Of a stretch of DNA of 16,264 bases, positions 1 through 6,769 are shown one piece after another. Under the pieces are notes generated by a model. That model searched no databases, was not told the DNA's origin, and saw nothing but the letters and a program-made list of their open reading frames with translations. A program made the position numbers and the translations under genes. How positions within the stretch are numbered: position 1 is the stretch's first letter; the number at the start of each line of letters is the position of its first letter. Origin of the DNA: JBDSKH01 sp050245915 (lineage in GTDB: Bacteria > Actinomycetota > Actinomycetes > Actinomycetales > Microbacteriaceae); contig JBFWWZ010000052.1 in assembly GCA_050245915.1 (NCBI GenBank), positions 1-16,264 of the forward strand, written 5' to 3'.

Positions 1-706
1 GATGCTGGCCACGGCGCTCGAGTCGCTCGGCGCGCAGCATCGGCCGCCGGACGAGATCGTGGTGGTCGACAACGGCAGCTCCGACCAGTCGGCGGAGGTG
101 GCCCTCGCGGCCGGGGCGCGGGTCGTCCCGCAGCCGGTCCGCGGCATCCCGAGCGCCGCATCGACCGGGTACGACGCCGCGACCGGCGACATCATCGCCC
201 GCATCGACGCCGACTCGATCTGCCCGCCGGCCTGGCTGGCGCGCATCGAGCGACGTTTCGAGCGGGATCCCGGTCTCGACCTGCTGACCGGCGATGCGCG
301 GTTCTACGGGTCCAGCGAGCTGGTGCACCGGCTCGGCGAGACGCTCTACATCGGCGGGATGTACTGGGCGGTGACCCCGTATCTCGGGCATCCGCCGGTC
401 TTCGGCTCGAACTTCGCGATGCGCCGCGAGACGTGGGCGGAGCTGTCACCCGAGGTGCATCGCGGCAACGGCATCCACGACGACCTCGACCTCAGCCTGC
501 ACATCCGTCCCTGGATGAACGTGGAGCTCGACCGCGACCTCGTGGTCGACATCTCCGCGCGGCCCTTCGCGACGTTCTCCGGGTTCGCGCGGCGTATCTC
601 GTGGGTGGTGCCGACGGTGCGCAACCACTGGCCGGAAGAGTCGCCGTGGGCACGGCGCGCCGCACGACGCGACTACGAGGCCGCGAGATCCGAGCGCACC
701 GCCTGA
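1..706 (+). CDS. Glycosyltransferase family 2 protein (5' end outside window)
   Basis: Transfers a sugar from a nucleotide-sugar donor to an unknown acceptor, probably in cell-envelope or exopolysaccharide synthesis at the cytoplasmic face of the membrane. The first visible residues MLATALESL match the helix that normally follows the opening VSVVIPARNE strand of a GT-A fold, so the true start lies upstream and the ATG at base 2 is probably internal. Numbered from that Met, VVDNGSSD (21-28) is the nucleotide-binding strand. ARIDADS (66-72) carries the DXD metal-binding pair D69/D71. HDDLDL (159-164) is the likely acceptor-side acidic motif. A hydrophobic stretch near 115-135 is too weak to call a membrane segment. 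The gene ends four bases from the convergent hydrolase. Family assignment is firm; substrate is unknown. Confidence 0.88.
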   Translation, partial: MLATALESLGAQHRPPDEIVVVDNGSSDQSAEVALAAGARVVPQPVRGIPSAASTGYDAATGDIIARIDADSICPPAWLARIERRFERDPGLDLLTGDARFYGSSELVHRLGETLYIGGMYWAVTPYLGHPPVFGSNFAMRRETWAELSPEVHRGNGIHDDLDLSLHIRPWMNVELDRDLVVDISARPFATFSGFARRISWVVPTVRNHWPEESPWARRAARRDYEAARSERTA

Positions 707-710
707 GAGG

Positions 711-1601
711 TCAGGCTCGGCTGAACAGTTCCAGCATGTCGCGGGCCAGCGCGTTCGGAGTCGTCTCGCACGGCGAGTGCCCGGTCTTGTAGACGACGAG
801 CTCGGCGCCGATGCGATGCGCGAAATCGGCGTGCAGCTCCGTCGGCCAGAGGTCGTGCGACCCCACCGCGATGAGTTTCGGGATGTCGACGGCAGCCAGC
901 CGGGACCGCAGGTCGGGCGCGTGCTTCATCAGCACGATGATGTCCTCCATGCTGCGGCGGCTGGTGAGCTCGAACCGCGCGCGCACGAACTCGAGGCGTT
1001 TCGGCGGCACGTGGTTCTTGTTCGTCACGATGCCCCAGGTCATGAGCGCAGCGCCGACCCTGCCGGTCGTCATCCAGGTGAACGGGCCGAGCCCTCGCAC
1101 GTGCCGGAAGCCGTTGCCCGGCTCGGGCGGCGGAGCCAGCAGGGTGAGGCTGCGCACCAGCTCCGGGCGTTCCACGGTCACCAGCTGCGCGACGGTCGCG
1201 GCGAACGAGTAGCCGAGCACGTGCGCGGGGCCTGCCGCCTCGATCAGGGCGACCATGTCGTCCCGGAACAGGTCGTACGTGTACTTCCTGCCCTCCCCCG
1301 CCCGGTGGGACTCGTACTGACCCGCCAGGTCGTAGCTCTGCACGTAGTAGCCGGCCGCCGCGAGGAGCGGCGCGACCAGCACGAAATCCTCTTTCGAACC
1401 GGAAACACCCGGCGCGAGCAGCACGTGCGGGTGCGACGGATCCCCGACCGAGGTCACCGCGAGCTCGCCGCTCGGTGCCGCGAACCGGGATGCCACCGAC
1501 CCCGGGGCGGGGACGGTCCAGTCGATGTCGGTCAGTTCCCGGTCGAGACGCTCCGCGTCGTCGCGCGGTTCTCCCTCGGGTTCGCTGTGGTGATCGAACA
1601 C
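711..1601 (-). CDS. Alpha/beta hydrolase
   Basis: A 296-aa serine hydrolase of the alpha/beta fold with unknown substrate; no signal peptide, so probably cytoplasmic. The catalytic triad can be read: nucleophile S132 in HVLGYSFAA (a GxSxx elbow in which Ala replaces the usual final Gly), acid D250 in VGSHDLW, and H275 in KTGHSP. LLAPGVSGSKED (61-72) is the oxyanion-loop region. The first ~30 residues are acidic and lie outside the fold. The start is GTG at 1601. It is supported by a TAGTCT hexamer exactly six bases upstream and no Shine-Dalgarno sequence, which suggests a leaderless mRNA. It is divergent from the DUF6328 gene with only 38 bases between them. Similar proteins include esterases and haloperoxidase-like enzymes; I cannot choose among these. 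Confidence 0.88.
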   Translation of the reverse strand: MFDHHSEPEGEPRDDAERLDRELTDIDWTVPAPGSVASRFAAPSGELAVTSVGDPSHPHVLLAPGVSGSKEDFVLVAPLLAAAGYYVQSYDLAGQYESHRAGEGRKYTYDLFRDDMVALIEAAGPAHVLGYSFAATVAQLVTVERPELVRSLTLLAPPPEPGNGFRHVRGLGPFTWMTTGRVGAALMTWGIVTNKNHVPPKRLEFVRARFELTSRRSMEDIIVLMKHAPDLRSRLAAVDIPKLIAVGSHDLWPTELHADFAHRIGAELVVYKTGHSPCETTPNALARDMLELFSRA

Positions 1602-1604
1602 CGG

Positions 1605-1633
1605 TTCAGACTAGTGAGACCCGCCCGTAGGCT
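1605..1633 (+). promoter_or_regulatory. Promoter of the DUF6328-yihY unit (leaderless)
   Basis: The -10 is TAGGCT at 1628-1633, six bases before the ATG at 1640. TTCAGA at 1605-1610 lies 17 bases upstream and matches TTGACA at four of six positions. It overlaps the divergent hydrolase promoter, so the two transcription units share one short control region and may compete for polymerase. Confidence 0.6.
1608..1613 (-). promoter_or_regulatory. -10 element of the alpha/beta hydrolase gene (leaderless)
   Basis: Read on the minus strand the hexamer is TAGTCT, followed by exactly six bases (GAACCG) and the GTG start. This spacing puts the transcription start at or next to the start codon. No convincing -35 hexamer is visible. 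Confidence 0.55.
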
Positions 1634-1639
1634 CGGGGA

Positions 1640-2134
1640 ATGGCGCGAGGTCGAGACCAGGATGCGGTGGCCGGCGACGGCAGGGACGAGACCGAGGGCG
1701 AGCGCCTCGACCGCAACTGGAACGAGCTGCTCCAGGAGCTGCGGGTCACCCAGACCGGCACTCAGGTTTTCACCGGCTTCCTGCTGACGATCCCGTTCCA
1801 GCAGCGGTTCGGCGACCTGACGCCCGAGCAGGTGAGCATCTACCTGGTGCTCGTCGGGTTCTCGGTGCTGGCGACCGTGCTCGCGATCGCCCCGGTCAGC
1901 CTGCATCGGGCGCTCTTCCGGCAGGGCGCGAAGACCCACATCGTGCACATCGCGAACATGCTGCTGATCGCGGCGCTGGCCGCCGTCGCTCTGACGCTCA
2001 CCGGCACCGCGCTCCTGGTGTTCGACGTGGCCCTCGGGCATCCCGCGGGCATCGCGGCCGGGATCGTCACCTTCGTCGTCACCGCCCTCGCCTGGGCGGC
2101 GCTGCCCGCGGTGACGCGGCGGACTCAGCGATGA
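1640..2134 (+). CDS. DUF6328 family membrane protein
   Basis: A 164-aa integral membrane protein of the actinobacterial DUF6328 type; function unknown. The family hallmark WNELLQELRVTQTGTQ is at 27-42, followed directly by a first hydrophobic helix containing LLTIPFQ. Likely membrane segments are about 41-53, 63-84, 104-126 and 135-156. The N-terminal 25 residues are charged and probably cytoplasmic. The ATG lies six bases after a TAGGCT -10, with no ribosome binding site. Its TGA overlaps the ATG of the next gene (ATGA), so translation of the YihY-like protein is probably coupled to it. Family call is by recognition of the motif. Confidence 0.82.
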   Translation: MARGRDQDAVAGDGRDETEGERLDRNWNELLQELRVTQTGTQVFTGFLLTIPFQQRFGDLTPEQVSIYLVLVGFSVLATVLAIAPVSLHRALFRQGAKTHIVHIANMLLIAALAAVALTLTGTALLVFDVALGHPAGIAAGIVTFVVTALAWAALPAVTRRTQR

Positions 2135-3138
2135 CCGAGGATGCTGCCGGCGTCGTCCCGGCGAAGCTTCCGCGCGGTTCCGCGAAGGTCGCGCTGGTGC
2201 GGGCGTGGCACGGCTTCATCCGGCATCGGGGGATCGACGCGGCCGCGGCTCTCACCTTCTTCACCGCGCTGGCGGCGCTCCCGGCGCTGCTGGTGCTGGT
2301 GTCGACGTTCGCGCTGTTCGACGACCGCGCGCGCTCGACCAAAGATCTGGCGGCGATCGCCGCGACGGTCCTCCCCGACAATGCCGCGACCGATATCGGG
2401 CGCGCGCTCGCCGAACTGCTCAGCCTCGAGAATCCGCTGCTCGCCCTCGCCGCCGGCATCGTGCTGCTGCTCTGGACGGTGTCGGGGTACGCGACCGCGT
2501 TCGGCCGCGCGATGAACGCCGTCTACGAGGTCGAGGAGGGGCGGCCGTTCTGGGCGTTCCGCGGGCGGATGCTGCTGGTGGCGGTGCTGCTCGTCGTGGT
2601 GCAGACGGGCATCGTCGCGGTGCTGCTCGGCACCCCGGCGGCCGCCGATGACATCCTGGGCAGGCGCGGTATCGCGCCCGTCGTCGCCACGATCTGGAAC
2701 ATCGGCAAGTGGCCGCTGCTGCTGGTGCTCGTCGTGGTGTTCATCGCCGTGCTGTACTACTTCACACCGAACGTGCGGCACACCCGCGTGCGCTGGGCGA
2801 GCGTCGGATCGTTCGCCGCGATCGCGATCTGGCTGGTCGCGACGCTGGGGTTCGCGCTCTACATCCTGATCGCGGGGCACTACGACGCCCTCTACGGCTC
2901 CCTCGGCGGGGTCCTCATCGCGCTGCTCTGGGCGTACCTCACCAACGCCGCCCTGGTCGGCGGGGCGGAACTGGATGCCGAGTTCGTGCGACTGCGGCAG
3001 CTCGCACGCGGCGAACCGGCCGAGGAGGTGGTGCGCCTGCCGCTCCGCGACAGCAGACGCAACAGGATGCTGGCGCGCCAGCGCTCCGCGGACGTCGAGG
3101 CGGCGCGCCGCATCCGGCACAGCGTCGACGAGGACTAA
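2131..3138 (+). CDS. YihY/virulence factor BrkB family membrane protein
   Basis: A 335-aa inner-membrane protein of the YihY/BrkB family (formerly labelled ribonuclease BN by mistake); the role is not established. Six membrane segments can be seen at about 37-62, 103-123, 147-168, 190-211, 223-248 and 253-277. Family landmarks are AAALTFFTALAALPALLV (37-54), YYFTPNVRH (209-217) and YGSLGGVLIALLWAYLTNAALVGGAELDAE (255-284, given as landmarks YGSLGG and GAELDAE). The last ~50 residues form an Arg-rich, charged cytoplasmic tail. It starts within the stop codon of the DUF6328 gene, so the two are co-translated. Its TAA overlaps the stop codon of the convergent DUF7882 gene by four bases. Confidence 0.9.
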   Translation: MTEDAAGVVPAKLPRGSAKVALVRAWHGFIRHRGIDAAAALTFFTALAALPALLVLVSTFALFDDRARSTKDLAAIAATVLPDNAATDIGRALAELLSLENPLLALAAGIVLLLWTVSGYATAFGRAMNAVYEVEEGRPFWAFRGRMLLVAVLLVVVQTGIVAVLLGTPAAADDILGRRGIAPVVATIWNIGKWPLLLVLVVVFIAVLYYFTPNVRHTRVRWASVGSFAAIAIWLVATLGFALYILIAGHYDALYGSLGGVLIALLWAYLTNAALVGGAELDAEFVRLRQLARGEPAEEVVRLPLRDSRRNRMLARQRSADVEAARRIRHSVDED

Positions 3139-3458
3139 TTCGTGGAGATCGGGGAGGTGAGCGTCGGCTCCTCGCCCAGATGCAGGCCGCCGTTGCTGTT
3201 CGCGCCCATCGTCATCTGCTCGAGCCACGCGCGGCTGAGTTCGATCTTCTTGCTGCCGTAGTACTTGAAGAACAGGGGGATGTTGGGGCCGATCCAGGCG
3301 GCGCTGTGCCCGTCCCCGACCGACGGGTCGTCGCGCCAGTTGAGGAAGAAGCCCTCGTTGCGGCGCAGCTTCGAGGCCACGACGGCCTGCAGGTGCGCCA
3401 TGGCCCGGTCATCGAGATCGATCTCCTGACGGAGGGTGCCGTAGATGATCTTCCCCAT
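3135..3458 (-). CDS. DUF7882 family protein (often mislabelled ATP-dependent DNA ligase)
   Basis: A 107-aa soluble protein of a family found widely in Microbacteriaceae and often named 'ATP-dependent DNA ligase' in databases, although it has none of the ligase motifs (no KxDG). It begins MGKIIYGTLRQEIDLDD; a basic segment ASKLRRNEGFFLNWRDD and a hydrophobic WIGPNIPLFFKYYGSKKIELS follow. The C-terminal ~15 residues look disordered. It lies 17 bases downstream of ku on the same strand. It has a possible promoter of its own: GATACT at 3465-3470 is six bases before the ATG. The position suggests a link to end joining, but this is inference from context. No function can be derived from the sequence itself. 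Confidence 0.82.
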   Translation of the reverse strand: MGKIIYGTLRQEIDLDDRAMAHLQAVVASKLRRNEGFFLNWRDDPSVGDGHSAAWIGPNIPLFFKYYGSKKIELSRAWLEQMTMGANSNGGLHLGEEPTLTSPISTN

Positions 3459-3464
3459 CTACCC

Positions 3465-3470
3465 AGTATC
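3465..3470 (-). promoter_or_regulatory. Possible leaderless -10 before the DUF7882 gene
   Basis: GATACT on the minus strand matches TATAAT at four of six positions and lies exactly six bases (GGGTAG) before the ATG, in the 17-base gap after ku. It would allow expression independent of ku. It is weaker than the TAGNNT elements elsewhere in the window. Confidence 0.3.
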
Positions 3471-3475
3471 CCCTG

Positions 3476-4324
3476 CTAGCTGGCCTTCTTCTTCGCCGGC
3501 GCCTTCTTCGCGGGCGCGCTCTTCGCCGGGGCTTTCTTCGCGGCCGGCTTGCTCGCCTCGACGGATCGGCGCAGCGCCTCCATGAGGTCGAGCACCTCGC
3601 CGCCACCCTCGGTCTCGCGCCCGAACGTCGCCTCGGTGTCGAGCGCGTCGCCCTGCTCGAGCTTCGCCTCGACGAGGGTGCGGAGCTGTTCCTGGTAGTC
3701 GTCGCTGAACTTCTCCGGCTGGAAGTCGCTCGCGAAGCTCTCGACCAGTTGCTTCGACATCTTCAGCTCGGCGGCGGTGATGTTGGGCAGCTCGTCGAGC
3801 TCGGGGAACCGCGCCTCCCGCACCTCGTCGTCCCAGAGCAGCGTCTGCATGGTGAGCACGCCATCCCGCACCCGCAGCGCCGCCAGACGCGTGCGCTGCC
3901 GCAGCGCGAACTGCACGATCGCGACCCGCTCGCTGTCCTCCAGGGTCTTCATGAGCAGCACGTACGCCTTCGTCGACTTGGAATCCGGCGCCAGGTAGTA
4001 GCTCTTGTCGAACATGATCGGGTCGACCTGGTCGGCGGGCACGAACTCGACCACGTCGATGTCTTTGCTGCGTTCGGCCGGCAGCGCCTTGAAGTCGTCG
4101 TCGGTGAGGATGACGGTCTGGTCGCCGTCGACGTAGGCCTTCGCGATGTGCTCGTACTCGACGACCTCGCCGTCGATCTCGCACACCCGCTTGTACCGGA
4201 TGCGCCCGCCGTCTTTGTCGTGCACCTGGTGCAGCGGCACGTCGTGGTCTTCGGTCGCCGAGTACAGCTTGATGGGCACGTTGACGAGCCCGAAGCTGAG
4301 CGAGCCTTTCCAGATGGAGCGCAT
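3476..4324 (-). CDS. ku: Non-homologous end-joining protein Ku
   Basis: Bacterial Ku forms a homodimeric ring that binds DNA double-strand ends and recruits LigD. The 282-aa protein opens with the family signature MRSIWKGSLSFGLVNVPIKL. The conserved LHQVH and YKRVCEIDGEVVE follow at 31-57, VEFVPADQVDPIMFDKSYYL at 92-111, and the core ends near 255. The tail 259-282 is a run of Lys/Ala/Pro repeats (AKKAPAKSAPAKKAPAKKK), as in other actinobacterial Ku proteins where it adds DNA contacts. The start at 4324 was chosen because MRSIWKG is the conserved N terminus; an upstream in-frame ATG at 4369 would add 15 unrelated residues and overlap the control region. No well-spaced ribosome binding site is present. 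It is divergent from ligD with 58 bases between starts. Confidence 0.96.
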   Translation of the reverse strand: MRSIWKGSLSFGLVNVPIKLYSATEDHDVPLHQVHDKDGGRIRYKRVCEIDGEVVEYEHIAKAYVDGDQTVILTDDDFKALPAERSKDIDVVEFVPADQVDPIMFDKSYYLAPDSKSTKAYVLLMKTLEDSERVAIVQFALRQRTRLAALRVRDGVLTMQTLLWDDEVREARFPELDELPNITAAELKMSKQLVESFASDFQPEKFSDDYQEQLRTLVEAKLEQGDALDTEATFGRETEGGGEVLDLMEALRRSVEASKPAAKKAPAKSAPAKKAPAKKKAS

Positions 4325-4330
4325 GGCTCC

Positions 4331-4336
4331 ATTTTC
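4331..4336 (-). promoter_or_regulatory. Possible leaderless -10 of ku
   Basis: GAAAAT on the minus strand is six bases (GGAGCC) before the Ku start codon and matches TATAAT at four of six positions. The GGAG inside these six bases is only two bases from the ATG, too close to act well as a ribosome binding site, which favours the leaderless reading. An alternative -10 is TACACC at 4352-4357 (minus strand), which would give a leader of about 20 bases. Confidence 0.3.
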
Positions 4337-4342
4337 GCTGCC

Positions 4343-4370
4343 AATGTGGACGGTGTACACCCCGCACATT
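4343..4370. promoter_or_regulatory. 28-bp dyad-symmetric putative operator between ku and ligD
   Basis: A perfect 10-bp palindrome GGTGTACACC (4352-4361) is flanked by AATGTG (4343-4348) and its exact reverse complement CACATT (4365-4370). All share one centre at 4356.5, so 11 of 14 base pairs are symmetric, the exceptions being three positions on each side between core and arm. The right arm abuts the ligD -10 (4371-4376); the left side faces ku. This is the layout of a dimeric repressor or activator site controlling both genes. No known regulator is recognised. Confidence 0.5.
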
Positions 4371-4376
4371 TAGCGT
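4371..4376 (+). promoter_or_regulatory. -10 element of ligD (leaderless)
   Basis: TAGCGT is followed by exactly six bases (TGCGTC) and the ligD ATG. A TGGACG hexamer at 4347-4352, 18 bases upstream, matches TTGACA at four of six positions and lies inside the dyad element, so a protein bound there would block polymerase. Confidence 0.55.
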
Positions 4377-4382
4377 TGCGTC

Positions 4383-6737
4383 ATGGCCGGTGAGCAGGTA
4401 GTCGAGGTGGGCGGCCACCGCGTGAAGCTCACCAACCTCGACAAGGTGCTGTATCCGCAGACGGGCACCACAAAGGCCGAGGTGCTCGACTACTACTCGC
4501 GGGTCAGCGAGTACCTGATCCCCCACGCGAAGGACCGTCCCGCCACCCGCAAGCGCTGGCCGAACGGGGTGGACGGTCAGATGTTCTTCGAGAAGCAGTT
4601 GCCGTCGCACGCGCCTGACTGGATCCGGGCGCGCCCGATCGAGCACAGCGACGGCCCGAAGACGTATCCGCTGATCAACGACCTGCCCACGCTGATCTGG
4701 CTGGCGCAGATGGCGGCGCTCGAGTTGCATGTCCCGCAGTGGCGGTTCGACCGTAACGGCGCCCGGAAGAACCCGGATCGCATGGTCCTCGACCTCGACC
4801 CCGGCGAGGGTGCGGGTCTTGAGGAATGCGTCGAGGTCGCGAAGCTGGTGCGCGTGATCCTGAAAGGCATGGGGCTTGATCCGATGCCGGTGACGTCCGG
4901 AAGCAAGGGGATTCACTTGTATGCCGCCCTCGACGGGACGCAGACCAGTGAGGAGGTCAGCGCCGTCGCGCACGAGCTGGCCCGCATCCTCGAGGCGGAT
5001 CATCCCGATCTGGTGGTCAGCGACATGAAGAAAGCGCTGCGCGGCGGCAAGGTGCTGCTCGACTGGAGCCAGAACAACGGCTCGAAGACGACGATCGTGC
5101 CGTATTCGCTGCGGGGACGCGACCGCCCGATGGTGGCGGCGCCGCGCACCTGGAAGGAGCTGACCGCCCCGGGCCTGAGGCACCTCGAGTTCCACGAGGT
5201 GCTCGCCCGCCTGAAGAAGCCCGATCCGCTCGCCGGCCTGTCTGCCGGTCATGTCACCGACACGCTCAGCACCTACCGGTCGATGCGGGATGCCACCAAG
5301 ACCCCCGAGCCCATGGGATCGGGGACGACGGGGTCGGGCGACACCTTCGTCATCCAGGAGCACCACACCCCGGGCCGCGTGCACTACGACTTCCGGCTGG
5401 AGAAGGACGGCGTGCTGGTGAGCTGGGCGGTGCCGAAGAACGTGCCGACCGATCCCGGTCAGAATCACCTCGCGGTGCACACCGAGGACCATCCGCTGGA
5501 GTACGGCTCGTTCGAGGGCACCATCCCGCGCGGCGAGTACGGCGCCGGCACGGTCTCCATCTGGGACAGGGGCACGTACGAGCAGGAGAAGTTCTCGGAC
5601 GATGAGGTGATCGTCATCCTCCACGGCGAGAAGCTCGACGCGAAACGGGTGGCGCTGATCCATACGGGCTCAGGCGACCAGGACGACAACTGGCTCATGC
5701 ACCTGATGAAGGATCAGCGCAAAGGCGTCTGGGGCTCGTCGAAGAAGACGCCCGCGTCATCCGCGCCGTTGCGCAGGCAGGGCAAGACCGTCGTCGGCAC
5801 CCGCACCGGCGGTGCCGCCCAGGTGCAGCCGATGCTGGCAACGCTGGGCGACGTATCCGGCTTCGCCGGGGGGCCCGAGTGGGCATACGAGATGAAGTGG
5901 GACGGCTACCGGGCGATCGCGACCAGCCGCGGCGGGACCCTGGGCCTGCGATCCCGCAACGGTCTCGACTTCAGCGCCGCATATCCCGAGCTGTCGGTCA
6001 TCGTCGACGCCGCGGACGACGACACGGTGCTCGATGGCGAGATCGTCGCCCTCGACCCGAAGGGCAGGCCGAGCTTCGAGCTGCTGCAGGGGCATCACAC
6101 GACCGTGCGGTACTACGTGTTCGACGCGCTGCGACTGGGGGGCGAGGATGTCACCCGCCTGCCGTACGACGAGCGGCGCGAACGACTGCGCGCCGCGGTG
6201 CGCGAGAACGATCTGGTGACAGTGCCGGTGGATGCCGGGCCCGACCTGAAGAAGGCCCTCGCGATGAGCCTGAAGCTGGGCCTCGAGGGCGTGATGGCCA
6301 AACGCCGCGACAGCCCATACCGCGAGGGCAGACGATCGCGCGACTGGATCAAGCTGAAGCACACCCGCACGCAGGAGGTGGTGATCGGCGGCTGGCGCCC
6401 GGGGAAGGGGGCGCGCGCCGACACGGTGGGGTCGCTGCTCGTCGGCACGAACGTCGACGGCGAGCTGAGGTACGCGGGCCGGGTCGGCACCGGTTTCAGC
6501 GACGCCGAGCTGAAGAAGCTGCGCACCAGGCTCGACCGTCTCGCCCGGCAGACCAGTCCGCTCGAGGGTGTTCCGCGCGAGGACGCCCGCGACGCGCACT
6601 GGGTGACCCCGACCCTGGTCGGCGAGGTGGTCTACGCCGAGCTGACCAGCGAAGGCCGGATGCGCGCCCCCGCCTGGAAGGGCTGGCGCCCCGACAAGGA
6701 CCCGTCCGAGGTCGTCCCCGAGACCCCCGCTGGTTGA
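4383..6737 (+). CDS. ligD: Multifunctional DNA ligase LigD (polymerase-phosphoesterase-ligase)
   Basis: Processes and seals double-strand breaks held by Ku. The 784-aa protein has the mycobacterial domain order. The primase-like polymerase domain spans ~8-290, with KLTNLDKVLYP at 15-25, metal ligands D137/D139 in LDLDP and a third acid D227 in LLDW. The 3'-phosphoesterase domain spans ~320-445, with HYDFRLE at 334-340 and DHPLEYGSFEG at 369-379, whose H370 and Y374 match known active-site residues. The ATP-dependent ligase domain spans ~480-780: the adenylated lysine is K505 in EMKWDGYR, with DGEIVALD at 551-558, EGVMAKR at 635-641 and DWIKLKH at 654-660. All catalytic motifs are intact. The start follows a leaderless -10. 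The TGA stop lies inside a palindromic repeat. Confidence 0.97.
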   Translation: MAGEQVVEVGGHRVKLTNLDKVLYPQTGTTKAEVLDYYSRVSEYLIPHAKDRPATRKRWPNGVDGQMFFEKQLPSHAPDWIRARPIEHSDGPKTYPLINDLPTLIWLAQMAALELHVPQWRFDRNGARKNPDRMVLDLDPGEGAGLEECVEVAKLVRVILKGMGLDPMPVTSGSKGIHLYAALDGTQTSEEVSAVAHELARILEADHPDLVVSDMKKALRGGKVLLDWSQNNGSKTTIVPYSLRGRDRPMVAAPRTWKELTAPGLRHLEFHEVLARLKKPDPLAGLSAGHVTDTLSTYRSMRDATKTPEPMGSGTTGSGDTFVIQEHHTPGRVHYDFRLEKDGVLVSWAVPKNVPTDPGQNHLAVHTEDHPLEYGSFEGTIPRGEYGAGTVSIWDRGTYEQEKFSDDEVIVILHGEKLDAKRVALIHTGSGDQDDNWLMHLMKDQRKGVWGSSKKTPASSAPLRRQGKTVVGTRTGGAAQVQPMLATLGDVSGFAGGPEWAYEMKWDGYRAIATSRGGTLGLRSRNGLDFSAAYPELSVIVDAADDDTVLDGEIVALDPKGRPSFELLQGHHTTVRYYVFDALRLGGEDVTRLPYDERRERLRAAVRENDLVTVPVDAGPDLKKALAMSLKLGLEGVMAKRRDSPYREGRRSRDWIKLKHTRTQEVVIGGWRPGKGARADTVGSLLVGTNVDGELRYAGRVGTGFSDAELKKLRTRLDRLARQTSPLEGVPREDARDAHWVTPTLVGEVVYAELTSEGRMRAPAWKGWRPDKDPSEVVPETPAG

Positions 6738-6764
6738 GTAGCCGCGAAGCGGCGTGTCGAAACC
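6731..6764. repeat. REP-like palindromic element, also a candidate bidirectional terminator
   Basis: The element starts TGGTTGAGTA and ends TCGAAACCA; terminal TGGTT and AACCA are complementary. The centre is a perfect hairpin GCCGC-GAA-GCGGC (6741-6753). I recall similar GGTTGAGTAGCCGCG...CGAAACC sequences as intergenic repeats in Microbacteriaceae. Here it fills the 32-base gap between convergent ligD and the CPBP gene, and supplies the ligD stop codon (TGA at 6735-6737). No U-tract follows, so a terminator role is only inferred. Confidence 0.6.
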
Positions 6765-6769
6765 AGGTC

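Noticed and set aside
3480..3550. Short-period repeats in the 3' end of ku
   Set aside because: They encode the Lys/Ala/Pro tail usual for actinobacterial Ku and are explained by amino-acid composition, not by a separate DNA element.
4325..4369. Upstream ATG extending Ku by 15 residues
   Set aside because: The Ku family starts at MRSIWKG; the extension would place the start inside the dyad and promoter region.
3459..5663. 734-codon open frame on the minus strand across ku and ligD
   Set aside because: It runs antisense to ligD and out of frame with ku. Both genes have complete family motifs; the open frame reflects high GC with few stop codons.
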